Assembly: GCF_001679645.1 (NCBI RefSeq)
Contig: NZ_LRUN01000058.1
Coordinates: 31,029-95,028, forward strand
Direction of reading: 5' to 3'
Length of the DNA: 64,000 nucleotides
Source of the DNA: Pseudomonas bananamidigenes
GTDB taxonomy: Bacteria; Pseudomonadota; Gammaproteobacteria; Pseudomonadales; Pseudomonadaceae
Shown: positions 25,875-34,248 of the stretch, in pieces
How the letters are laid out: each line of letters opens with the position of its first letter
Position numbering within the stretch: the stretch's first letter is position 1
Notes under the pieces: generated by a model
The model's database searches: none
What the model was told of the DNA's origin: nothing
The model's input: the letters and a program-made list of their open reading frames with translations, nothing else
Position numbers and translations under genes: made by a program

Positions 25875-26629
25875 GGGGCCTCCCCGCTCTGCCACAGCGC
25901 TTCGAGATGGTTCTTGTCACGCAGAGTGTCCATCGGATGCCAGAAGCCTTCGTGCTGGAACGCCTGCAACTGCTGCTCGGCGGCCAGGTTTGCCAAGGGT
26001 TCGGCTTCCCAGGAAGTCTGATCGTCCGCGATGTAAGGCAGCACCTTGGGCGAAAGGACGAAAAAGCCGCCGTTGATCCAGCCACCATCGCCCCGTGGTT
26101 TTTCGGTGAAGCCCAACACGCTGTCGCCGTCGCGCTCCAGTGCGCCATAGCGACCGGGCGGTTGCACAGCGGTGACGGTGGCGAGTCTGCCGTGGCTGCG
26201 GTGGAAATCCACCAGAGCGCCGATGTCGAGGTCGGACACGCCGTCGCCATAGGTGAAGCAGAATGCCTCTTCACCTTCCAGATAGCGTGCCGCACGGCGC
26301 AAGCGCCCCCCGGTCATGGTGTCTTCACCGGTGTCGACCAGCGTCACGCGCCATGGCTCGCTGTAGTTCTGGTGCACGTCCATGCGGTTGTTGCGCATGT
26401 CGAAGGTGACGTCGGAGGTGTGCAGGAAGTAGTTGGCGAAGAAGTCCTTGATCGCGTAGCCCTTGTAGCCGAGGCAGATCACGAAGTCGTGGATTCCGTG
26501 GGCGGAATACTGCTTCATGATGTGCCAGAGAATTGGCTTGCCGCCGATCTCGATCATCGGCTTGGGCTTGAGGTGCGACTCCTCGCTGATGCGAGTACCG
26601 AGCCCGCCCGCCAAAATTACTGCCTTCAT
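25856..26629 (-). CDS. rfbF: Glucose-1-phosphate cytidylyltransferase
   Basis: RfbF makes CDP-glucose from glucose-1-phosphate and CTP. The 257-residue nucleotidyltransferase starts MKAVILAGGLGTRISEESHL and keeps KPMIEIGGKPILWHIMK. It has the RfbF-typical YSAHGIHDFVICLGYKGY and FCFTYGDGVSDLDI. It is the first gene of the CDP-sugar operon, which runs through overlapping genes to 21094. The 247-base region upstream holds the RTX gene terminator and presumably the operon promoter, which I could not place. Confidence 0.94.
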   Translation of the reverse strand: MKAVILAGGLGTRISEESHLKPKPMIEIGGKPILWHIMKQYSAHGIHDFVICLGYKGYAIKDFFANYFLHTSDVTFDMRNNRMDVHQNYSEPWRVTLVDTGEDTMTGGRLRRAARYLEGEEAFCFTYGDGVSDLDIGALVDFHRSHGRLATVTAVQPPGRYGALERDGDSVLGFTEKPRGDGGWINGGFFVLSPKVLPYIADDQTSWEAEPLANLAAEQQLQAFQHEGFWHPMDTLRDKNHLEALWQSGEAPWKQWA

Positions 26630-26810
26630 CGTCTCCCCTCTTCTGCGTCACAGGGCTCGGCCTCGCTGTTGCGGGCCTTTGCGGCTGAACCTTTGCCAGT
26701 CCGGGCGCAGGTGAATCACCGCGAGCGCTCGTTTTATGGCGATTTGAGGGGGACTTGCAGGAAACGCGCCAGCTCTGCCGCCCCCGCGACAAGGGCGAAA
26801 TCCGGGCATG

Positions 26811-26848
26811 AAAAAAGGGATGGACCCGTTGCCGGGCGCATCCCTTTC
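26811..26848 (-). terminator. Terminator after the RTX gene
   Basis: On the minus strand AAAGGGATG pairs with CATCCCTTT around an inner GCCCGG/CGGGT-type hairpin, followed by a T-run. It lies about 30 bases past the RTX stop codon and separates it from rfbF. Confidence 0.85.
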
Positions 26849-26876
26849 ACTGCGTTACGTGAATGACGCGAACGGA

Positions 26877-28631
26877 TCAGCCGAACATCGCAAACCCGTC
26901 GACCGTCGCCGGCAGATCGTAGACCTGGCCGTCGGCAGTCTGCAGATGCTCGAGGGTGTTGTAGGTCGGTACGTACCAGTCCACCAGCTTCACGCCGTTG
27001 GCCGGCACGCCATCACCGGTGTCGTTGACGCTGTGCAGGTAGGCGTCGTTGCCGATGCGGGTGACGCTCAACTGGCTGACGTTGGCGATCGTGTTCAGGA
27101 TCAGGGTGTCGTTGAGGCTGCTGCCGAAATCCTGGATCGTCACCAGGCCTGGGGTATTCACCACGTAAGTGTCATCGCCTTCACCGCCATCCAGGAAGTC
27201 GTTCTGCACGCTCCCGCCATCCGTGCCGGAAATCAGGCCGCCACACAGGATGTCCGCCCCGTCGCCGCCGTGAATGACATCGTCACCGGCATTGCCTTCC
27301 AGGATGTTGTCCTGTGCGTCACCTTGCAGAACATCATCGAACCGGCTGCCGCGCAGGCCTTCGATGAAGTAGTACGTGTCGCCTTCCGCCGTGCCGTTCT
27401 GCCCGATCTTCCAGAACCCGATGTTCACCCCGACGTCGCTGTCGTCGTAACTCACGGTGTCGGTGCCGTCGCCGCCGAAGAACTGGTCATCGCCCGCACC
27501 GCCGTACAGCACATCATTGCCGCTGCCGCCGGTGATCACGTTGGCGAGGTCGTTGCCGTAACCGGTGAAGTCCGCCGTGCCGGTGTAGGTCAGTTTTTCA
27601 ATGAACGGATCCAGATGCATCGTGGCCAGGCTGGTGTACACGTGATCGTTGCCCCCCATGAATCCGTCTTCCTCGATGACGGTCACACCGGCACTGTTGA
27701 TCGTGTAAACATCGTCACCGCCGCCTCCGGCCAGGGTCACAGTGCCGGCGTTGACGGTGAAGTGATCAGCGCTGGATGAACCGATCACCTTCTCGATGTT
27801 CAAGAGCCTGGAATTGCCGCCGATCTCGACATCGACGTCCACGAGCGCGTTTCGGTAGCTCACCGTGTCATAGCCGTCGCTGCCGTCGACCATCAAGGCG
27901 TAGTCGGCAGCATCGGTGATGTAAAACACATCATCGAATTTCGAACCTTCGATGGCTTCGATACCGGTGTAGGAGTCGCCATAGGCGATGGTCAATCCGT
28001 CGAAGTTGGTGAAATCCCTGAATCGCACGCCTTCGAGGCTGTCGCTGTAGCTGACGGTGTCGAAGCCTTCACCGCCGACAAAATGATCCCCGCCGGCACC
28101 GCCCCACAGCCAGTCATTGCCGGCGCCGCCGACGATCTCGTTGTCGCCATCATTGCCGTAGCCCTTGAAATCCCCGGTGCCGGTGAACGTCAGCTTCTCG
28201 ATGAAGGAGTCCATCTTCATGGTGTTGAGGCTGGTACGCAGCTCGTCATAGCCGCCATGATTCTCCTCAAGGAGAGTAACGCCTTCGCTGCTGACGATGT
28301 ACACATCGTCGCCCGCGCTTCCGTCCACCGTCACACCGCCGATCGAAACATTGAACGTATCGTTGCCGAAGGTGCCGACGACCTTCTCGATGCCGATCAA
28401 GGTATCGTGCTTGCCCTCGCCCGAGACCGCTGCCGGACCGCTGCCGATCTCGACACTGACAGGCGTGGACAGCAGGCGATAATCCGCCGTATCGACGCCC
28501 TCCCCGCCATCCAGCACATCCGATCCCGCGCTGCCGAACAGCACGTCATCCGACTCCATTCCATGGAGTTCGTCATTGCTCTCGGTGCCATACAGGACAT
28601 CCGCTTCCCTTGTTCCATTCACTACAGCCAT
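26877..28631 (-). CDS. RTX (calcium-binding beta-roll) repeat protein
   Basis: This 584-residue acidic protein carries GGxGxDxUx-type nonapeptides in several blocks (about 11-45, 168-190, 368-392 and 432-488). Examples are GGAGNDWLWGGAGGD and GGSGNDVLYGGAGDD. Two long copies of about 200 residues are visible: GDDVY at 107 and 305, GYGND at 157 and 357, DTVSY near 191 and 391. There is no signal peptide, as usual for type I secretion substrates, and the extreme C-terminus (VDGFAMFG) is hydrophobic like some RTX export signals. No transporter genes are nearby and no enzyme domain is seen, so the function is unknown; adhesin or surface-layer roles are possible. AAGGAAG precedes the ATG. Confidence 0.85.
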   Translation of the reverse strand: MAVVNGTREADVLYGTESNDELHGMESDDVLFGSAGSDVLDGGEGVDTADYRLLSTPVSVEIGSGPAAVSGEGKHDTLIGIEKVVGTFGNDTFNVSIGGVTVDGSAGDDVYIVSSEGVTLLEENHGGYDELRTSLNTMKMDSFIEKLTFTGTGDFKGYGNDGDNEIVGGAGNDWLWGGAGGDHFVGGEGFDTVSYSDSLEGVRFRDFTNFDGLTIAYGDSYTGIEAIEGSKFDDVFYITDAADYALMVDGSDGYDTVSYRNALVDVDVEIGGNSRLLNIEKVIGSSSADHFTVNAGTVTLAGGGGDDVYTINSAGVTVIEEDGFMGGNDHVYTSLATMHLDPFIEKLTYTGTADFTGYGNDLANVITGGSGNDVLYGGAGDDQFFGGDGTDTVSYDDSDVGVNIGFWKIGQNGTAEGDTYYFIEGLRGSRFDDVLQGDAQDNILEGNAGDDVIHGGDGADILCGGLISGTDGGSVQNDFLDGGEGDDTYVVNTPGLVTIQDFGSSLNDTLILNTIANVSQLSVTRIGNDAYLHSVNDTGDGVPANGVKLVDWYVPTYNTLEHLQTADGQVYDLPATVDGFAMFG

Positions 28632-28897
28632 TTGCTTCTTCCTTGCGTGGTTGTTGGATCTGCAACCCTGCCGACTCGAAGGCTGTCACTCAACGTCAAC
28701 TGCCGGTCGATCGGACGAATACCGGGGTATCGACAGAGAACCGCCAAAACCGAGGGGGAGCCGAAAAAACTTCGAGGCCATCGCAGACAATCAATGGAAC
28801 CCACAGGATAGAAAGTTATCGACGGACAATCCCGACAGCGCGAACCTGCGAACGGAAAAGGCATCCGGGTGGATGCATTCGATATTTTCTGAACCCC

Positions 28898-28930
28898 AAA
28901 AAAACAGGCGACCTCCTGGGTCGCCTGTTT
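28898..28930 (-). terminator. Terminator after the split glycosyltransferase
   Basis: On the minus strand ACAGGCGACC pairs with GGTCGCCTGT across a short loop and runs into seven T residues. It lies 26 bases past the glycosyltransferase stop. The rest of the 324-base gap up to the RTX start has no gene I can support; it must hold the RTX promoter, but no clear sigma28 or sigma54 site is visible. Confidence 0.88.
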
Positions 28931-28955
28931 CTTCATGGCCTTCAGCGCGAATCTC

Positions 28956-31793
28956 TCAATCCGCCAACCAGCCGTTCTCCCAATACCGCAGGTTCTCGTC
29001 GCGCAGCACGTAATCCCGCAGCACGACCTCGCGCAACTGGTCGCCCATGCGGTAGCTGGCGTCCGGGTCGGCCAGGTGCATGCGGATGGCTTGCAGCCAT
29101 TCGTCGGTGGTGTTGGTCTTGACCCGGGTGCACGGCAGGTAACCGCGGTAGGCCTCGGTGTCGGTGCAGATCACCGGGTAGCCGCAGGCGCCGTACTCCA
29201 GCAGACGCAGATTGCTCTTGCAGTCGTTGAAGATATGGAACTCCAGCGGTGCCAGAGCCAGGTCCAGATTGAGGCTGGCCAGCTTCGCCGGGTACACGTC
29301 CAGCCCGATCACGCCGTGGAACTCGTGCATGTAAGGCAGCAGGTCGTCCGGGCACATGCCGAAGAATACCCAGTCGACCTCGTTGGCCAGTTCGCGCACC
29401 ACGTCGGCGATCACCGCCAGGTCGCCGTGGTGGCTGGTGCCGCCGCCCCAGCCGACCCGCGGTTTCTTCGAGGTGCGACGCTGACTGCGCAGGTCGGTCC
29501 ACAGGTGCCGGGACAGCATGTTGGGCACGACGCGGATGTCGTGATGCATGTCCGACAGGACGTTGGCCAAAGGCGCGGTGGACACGACCACGCGGTCGCA
29601 ATAGCCGATGGCACGGCGCACCAGCTGCTCCATTTCATCGCGCTTAGGCATGTTGCGGGTGTGCGCATTGCGCTGAGGCACGTCGATGACGTTGTCATCG
29701 AGCTCGAAGATCCTCCGCGCATTCGAGAACTGCTTCAGCGGCGGGATCTCATCGATGGCGTGCTTCGAATAACGCCCTTGCAGCACGATCACATCCGGGG
29801 ACTGGCGCTCGATCTCGATGATCGACGGCAAGCCGTAGCAGATGCGCCCTTCGGCCCGATTCGCCGCTTCCAGCTCGATCATCGGCTGGCTGATGCGGTA
29901 GTGGCCGATGGCGGACGCGTTGATCGGCACGGCCAGCACATTGGGCAGCAGTTTCCTGGAGAACGGCGTCCAGCCGGTGCGCAGGCCCGGCTCCAGACTG
30001 AAACTGGTCGCACCGATGCCCTGCAGCGCCAGGTTGACGTTGAAGGCCGGGTCGCGCGCGATGAGCGGCAACCAGCGCTGATAAAACGTTTCCTGCTCCT
30101 GCACCTGCAACTGCTGCTCTTGCTCCGTCGCCTCCACAGCGGGACGCGCGCCCAGCGCCAGCCTGGCATAAGGGTTCCAGACCACCAGATAGCCGTCCTG
30201 ACCGACCCTCAGGCACAGGTCCACGACGTTGAGCGTCTGGGTCAGATCCTGCTCGTCCAGCCCTCCCGCCGCCTGAAAGACCTCCTTGCGGATCATCAGA
30301 CAATCACCACCGACGGCACTCAAGTCATGGGCTGTCTGGAGGCGATACATATAGCCGTCCGCCTGCATCGGCTGACCGTAGAACGGCAGCCCGACCGCCC
30401 CCTGCATGCCCAGCACCAGGCCGGCGTGCAGTACACAACCGTCCGGGTTGTAGATCTTGGCGCCGACCACGCCGACTTCCGGGCGCTGGGCGTGATTGAG
30501 CAGTTCGTCCAGCCAGTCGGCCTGGGTGATCACCGCAAAGGCGTTGAGCATCAGCACGTATTCGCCGCGGGCCTGACCCACCGCGAAGTTGTGAGTGGCG
30601 GCCGGGTTGCCCTGCAGCGGATAACGCAACACGCGCAGCCGGTCGCCGCCCAGTTGAGCCATACCGTCCAGCCATGCCAACGCCTCGGGGCTTTCGCTGC
30701 CGTTGTCGACCAACAGCAGTTCGTACTCGCTGTAGGCGGTTTTCTCCAGCAACGTCTCGACACAGCGCTGCAAGGCCGCCGTCTGATCCTTGGTGACGAT
30801 GATCACCGACACCAGCGGGCGGCGGGGATGGCGATAGTCGATGCGGTTGATCAGATCGATGCTGCCGCGGCGCAGTTCATGGGCAACACCCAGGCGTTGC
30901 AGGTGCGCTTCAAGCACGCGCGGACTCTGCTCGACGACGCCCGGTTCGGTCAGCCATCCGGCCAGGTCGAAGACCGATTCCAGCAAGACTTCGGCGACAT
31001 GGCCAACCACGTGCGTGCCGCCGCTTTCAACCATGCGCCACAGCAAATCGTGAGGCGCCAGTTCAGCGAACTCCGGCGCAAAGCCGCCCAGGGCCAGGAA
31101 GCGCTCGCGCTGGAACGCCAGCGCACGCCCGACATAAGGGAAACTGCGCATCAGGTCGAGGTTGAAGTCCGGCTTGAACGCCGGCTCCGCCGACTCGCCG
31201 TTGCGCAGGCTGCCTTCGTCGCCGTACAGGCAGGTCAGCGACGGGTTGTGCACGATCCGCTCGGCGATGAGCAACAGTGCCGGAGCCACCGGGCGGTCGC
31301 CTGCCTGCAGCAGATAGAACCAGTCGGCCCCTTCCAGTTGCGGCAGCAGCGCATTGATCTGTTCCAGACCGTCACCTTGCAACGGCATGCGGAAGACCTG
31401 ACTGTCCAGCTCCGGTTCGGAGCAGTCGGCGGACAGCACCAGGATCAGCTCCGGCGGGTAATCCTGGGCGGCCAATGCCTCCAGCGTACGCTCGACGCCG
31501 TCACGGCTGCCTTCTGCATCGATGACGACCGGCACGATCCGCGGCTTGTGTGACCAACTGGCAAAGGTCTCGGGCAGCAGCCGGCGCTGCGCCTCGCTGA
31601 GCACGCGGCAGCCCAGCCATTGCGCATAGAGTTCGGCAAAGCTCCAGCTGTCGACGCCGACGCACCATTCCTCACGGCTCTGCTTGGTGCCCAGGGTACG
31701 GCTCAGGGGCAGCTCTTCCCAGGTTCGCGGCGTCTCGTCGGCCTTGGCCAGCGGCACATAACGCACCCAACCCGGCGCCGCGCGATTCGCCAC
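28956..31793 (-). CDS. Large glycosyltransferase, C-terminal part (frameshifted)
   Basis: The open frame encodes 945 residues. A GT2 module lies at about 320-620 (RRPLVSVIIVTKDQTAALQR, then LLVDNGSESPEALAW). A GT4-type module lies at about 650-945, with IFELDDNVIDVPQR and RVGWGGGTSHHGDL. The latter ends SNLRLLEYGACGYPVICTDTEAYRG, matching the donor-binding end of GT-B enzymes. The frame opens at a GTG (31793) with no convincing ribosome-binding site. Its first residues VANRAAPGWVRYVPLAKADE continue naturally from the gene at 31672-32547 if one A (minus strand, position 31794) is removed. The intact protein would be about 1196 residues, comparable with FgtA/RfbC-type flagellar glycosyltransferases located here in Pseudomonas. 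Confidence 0.85.
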   Translation of the reverse strand: MANRAAPGWVRYVPLAKADETPRTWEELPLSRTLGTKQSREEWCVGVDSWSFAELYAQWLGCRVLSEAQRRLLPETFASWSHKPRIVPVVIDAEGSRDGVERTLEALAAQDYPPELILVLSADCSEPELDSQVFRMPLQGDGLEQINALLPQLEGADWFYLLQAGDRPVAPALLLIAERIVHNPSLTCLYGDEGSLRNGESAEPAFKPDFNLDLMRSFPYVGRALAFQRERFLALGGFAPEFAELAPHDLLWRMVESGGTHVVGHVAEVLLESVFDLAGWLTEPGVVEQSPRVLEAHLQRLGVAHELRRGSIDLINRIDYRHPRRPLVSVIIVTKDQTAALQRCVETLLEKTAYSEYELLLVDNGSESPEALAWLDGMAQLGGDRLRVLRYPLQGNPAATHNFAVGQARGEYVLMLNAFAVITQADWLDELLNHAQRPEVGVVGAKIYNPDGCVLHAGLVLGMQGAVGLPFYGQPMQADGYMYRLQTAHDLSAVGGDCLMIRKEVFQAAGGLDEQDLTQTLNVVDLCLRVGQDGYLVVWNPYARLALGARPAVEATEQEQQLQVQEQETFYQRWLPLIARDPAFNVNLALQGIGATSFSLEPGLRTGWTPFSRKLLPNVLAVPINASAIGHYRISQPMIELEAANRAEGRICYGLPSIIEIERQSPDVIVLQGRYSKHAIDEIPPLKQFSNARRIFELDDNVIDVPQRNAHTRNMPKRDEMEQLVRRAIGYCDRVVVSTAPLANVLSDMHHDIRVVPNMLSRHLWTDLRSQRRTSKKPRVGWGGGTSHHGDLAVIADVVRELANEVDWVFFGMCPDDLLPYMHEFHGVIGLDVYPAKLASLNLDLALAPLEFHIFNDCKSNLRLLEYGACGYPVICTDTEAYRGYLPCTRVKTNTTDEWLQAIRMHLADPDASYRMGDQLREVVLRDYVLRDENLRYWENGWLAD

Positions 31794-32547
31794 TGCGGGC
31801 CTTGAGCATCTGCGTCATCCACTCGCGCTCGACCTCCAGCGCATCCTTCATCGGCTGGCTGGCGCTCAGGCGTTCGGGGTAAAGCCGCTCGGCGCTGAGC
31901 ACGTTGTTGGAGATCGCCACGTTGCCGCGCCGCATCAGACAGATGTAAAGGGCGAAATCCAGGGACGCGGTGAAGCAGTGGCCGTCCTGGGTCAGCGCCG
32001 GCAACAGCTCTTCGAGATCAGCGCGCCGGAACAGCGCGTTGCTGAAGCCGCCCAGGACGTTCACCGGAAACCTTTCGAAGATCGCCAGCAGATCGTCGCC
32101 CTTGAACAGGCCGCTGGCCGGTGACAAGGAAGTGTTTTCCAGGCGCGCCGGCAGGATGATGTCCTGCGCATCCCAGAGCAGCCGCTGGGCCAGCACCAGG
32201 CTCACTTCGTCGCGCACCAGCTCATGGGCCTGCTGCTCGATGCAGGAGGCGTAGAGGTGGTCGTCGTCGCACAGGAACTTGACGAACTCGCCCTGCGCCT
32301 CGGCCAGGCAGGCCTTGAGGTTGCCGATCATGCCCAGCGTGCGTGGGTTACGCACGTAGCGCACCTCGACACCCGAACGCTCGACGACCGCCGCCACAAT
32401 ACCTTCGATATCGCCGCCTCGGCTGTCATCGCAGACGATGATCTCCAGCGCGCGGTAAGTCTGGCTGACGGCGCTGTTCAAAGTCCGTTCGAAAAAGCGC
32501 GGATTGAAGGCAGGGATGACGAGGCTGACAAGGGGGAGTGAATTCAC
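31672..32547 (-). CDS. Large glycosyltransferase, N-terminal GT2 part (frameshifted)
   Basis: From the GTG at 32547 the first 251 residues form a GT2 module: NSLPLVSLVIPAFNPRFFER, IIVCDDSRGGDIEGIV and FVKFLCDDDHLYASC, with the DDD metal-binding motif. After R251 (bases 31795-31797) the frame drifts into a Gly/Arg/Ala-rich tail of about 40 residues that looks like out-of-frame sequence. The downstream gene carries the expected continuation in the +1 frame, so the two should be read as one disrupted gene. The TTG at 32604 is a longer alternative start; neither start has a strong ribosome-binding site. It follows flgL. Confidence 0.8.
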   Translation of the reverse strand: MNSLPLVSLVIPAFNPRFFERTLNSAVSQTYRALEIIVCDDSRGGDIEGIVAAVVERSGVEVRYVRNPRTLGMIGNLKACLAEAQGEFVKFLCDDDHLYASCIEQQAHELVRDEVSLVLAQRLLWDAQDIILPARLENTSLSPASGLFKGDDLLAIFERFPVNVLGGFSNALFRRADLEELLPALTQDGHCFTASLDFALYICLMRRGNVAISNNVLSAERLYPERLSASQPMKDALEVEREWMTQMLKARSGESRGAGLGALCAAGQGRRDAANLGRAAPEPYPGHQAEP

Positions 32548-32550
32548 GGC

Positions 32551-32591
32551 GGACTCGCAAGCGGCGGGAACCCGCCCGGAACTGCGAGCCC
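32551..32591 (-). other. Inverted repeat just upstream of the glycosyltransferase start
   Basis: GGGCTCGCA pairs with TGCGAGTCC (one G-T pair), with an inner GGCGGG/CCCGCC stem. The hairpin ends only three bases before the GTG at 32547, so in mRNA it would mask the initiation region. There is no T-run, so a terminator is unlikely. Confidence 0.55.
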
Positions 32592-32636
32592 TTCGAAACC
32601 GCAAAAGAAAACAATTAGTACAGAACGCTCAGGGCA

Positions 32637-32658
32637 ACCGGGCGCTTGCGCGCCCGGT
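32637..32658 (-). terminator. Perfect hairpin after flgL
   Basis: A 9-bp perfect stem (ACCGGGCGC / GCGCCCGGT) with a 4-base loop lies six bases past the flgL stop. There is no U-tract, so it may stabilise the 3' end rather than terminate. Transcription could continue into the glycosyltransferase gene. Confidence 0.5.
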
Positions 32659-32663
32659 CAATA

Positions 32664-34235
32664 TCAGATCTTGTTGAACAGGCCCAGCTGGCTGATCTTG
32701 CTGAATGCCAGTTGCGAGGCCTGCAGCATGGTCTGCTGCAGGGTCAGGCGGGTCATGACATCCGCCGGATCCGAATCACGAATCGAACCCTGAGTAGTGG
32801 TATTCGCCTGGATCAGGGTCTGGTTGGTGGTGTTCTGGTCATCCAGCGACTGCCCGCGGGCACCGATCGACGTCACGGCAGACCCGATCTGATTGGCGGC
32901 ACTGTCAATGTTGCCCAGCGCCGACTCCATCGCACCCTGGAATTTCTGCTTGGCCACCGGATCACCATCGATCGGTGCATTCAGCGCCGTGACCATCTGG
33001 CCCAGGGTGTCGAGCACGTTCTGGGTCTGGTGGTTGTTGGACTGGATCGAGAACTGATCGCCCGCGCCCGGCGTACCGCCGAGGGTGAAGGTCACACCGG
33101 CGGCGGTAGCGTTGTTGCCGACCAGGGTGCCCGACGAAACCGGCTTGCTGTCAGCGGTGATCGGCGCTGCGTACAGGTCGAATGCCGTGGCGCTGGTGAA
33201 CTTCAGGATCGCACCGCCACCGGACGGGAATGCCGCGTCGTAGGCCGCCTGGTTGGTTACGCCGGCGCCCGTGATGACCGCCGTCGACGGGTTGCCCGCG
33301 CTGCGCGAGGTGGTGAACGAGTCAGGCGTGGCCGACAGCTGGAAGCTGTGGCCGGCGATGACGGCATCCGGGTTGGTATCGCCGGCCTTGAGGTTGATGT
33401 TCAACTTCAGATCGACGCCACGGAAGCTGACGGTCTGGTTCGCACCGTTGCTGTTGCTGATCAGGCCGTTCTGGCTCGCCTCGGTTGTCACGTCGTTGCC
33501 CAGGGCATCGGTGATTTTCAGCTGGGTGCTGCTGATGAAATCCACGGTGTACGGCTGGCCGGCCGCGAACTTGGCGTTATAGGTGGCGCTGGAACCGACG
33601 ATGCCGTTGGTCAATACCACGCGACCGTCGTCGACGGCCGGAGCGGTCATGGTGGTCTGGGTCCGGTTGGTGTTGATGGTCTGCTGGAAGGCATCCCAAC
33701 CGGTGGTATTGGTGGCGACCGACATGCCATCGCCGATGTTCAGATTGATCTGCGTCTGGTCACCGTTGTAGGTGTAGGTGCCATCGGCATTCTGCGAGTA
33801 TGGCGCGGTATCGGTCTTGGAACCGGAGAACAGGTAATTGCCGTTGGCATCCTTGGAGTTCATCAGGCCCAGCACTTGTTGCTGGATCTGGCTCAGCTCT
33901 GCCGCATAAGCCTTGCGGTCTGCGTCGGTGGCAATGCCGTTGTTGGCGGCCAGACCGATTTCCTTGGCGCGCTGCAAGGCCGTGGTAATGGAGTTCAACG
34001 TGGACTCCTGCACGGTCAGCGCACTCTTGGTGGTGCTGACGTTGCCCTGATACTGCTCGAGCAACGAGGCCTGCTGACCCAGCTTGAGCAGACGCCCGGC
34101 GCCGATCGGATCGTCGGCGGCGGTGTTGATGCGTTGCAGACTGCTCGCCTCGTTGGCGGTCGCGACAGTCTTGCTGTAGTTGCGCTGATATTGAGCAGCT
34201 TGTGTCGCGTAATACTGAGCGGTGGAAATGCGCAT
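32664..34235 (-). CDS. flgL: Flagellar hook-filament junction protein FlgL
   Basis: FlgL (HAP3) forms the second junction ring between hook and filament. The 523-residue protein begins MRISTAQYYATQAAQYQRNY and ends with the helical LGLFNKI, both typical of FlgL. The flagellin-like N- and C-terminal helices bracket a long Thr/Ser/Gly-rich central domain. It is longer than the enteric protein, as in other pseudomonads. AAGGAG lies nine bases before the ATG. The gene follows flgK by 13 bases in the flgF-flgL operon. Confidence 0.95.
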   Translation of the reverse strand: MRISTAQYYATQAAQYQRNYSKTVATANEASSLQRINTAADDPIGAGRLLKLGQQASLLEQYQGNVSTTKSALTVQESTLNSITTALQRAKEIGLAANNGIATDADRKAYAAELSQIQQQVLGLMNSKDANGNYLFSGSKTDTAPYSQNADGTYTYNGDQTQINLNIGDGMSVATNTTGWDAFQQTINTNRTQTTMTAPAVDDGRVVLTNGIVGSSATYNAKFAAGQPYTVDFISSTQLKITDALGNDVTTEASQNGLISNSNGANQTVSFRGVDLKLNINLKAGDTNPDAVIAGHSFQLSATPDSFTTSRSAGNPSTAVITGAGVTNQAAYDAAFPSGGGAILKFTSATAFDLYAAPITADSKPVSSGTLVGNNATAAGVTFTLGGTPGAGDQFSIQSNNHQTQNVLDTLGQMVTALNAPIDGDPVAKQKFQGAMESALGNIDSAANQIGSAVTSIGARGQSLDDQNTTNQTLIQANTTTQGSIRDSDPADVMTRLTLQQTMLQASQLAFSKISQLGLFNKI

Positions 34236-34248
34236 GGATTACGACTCC

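Noticed and set aside
26630..26810. Possible sigma54 promoter before rfbF (GG-N10-GC)
   Set aside because: The spacing fits, but the -12 region reads TTCAGC rather than TTGC and the -24 is incomplete; chance occurrence is likely.
28935..31553. 872-residue open frame on the plus strand
   Set aside because: Antisense to the glycosyltransferase; no recognisable motif and no initiation signal.
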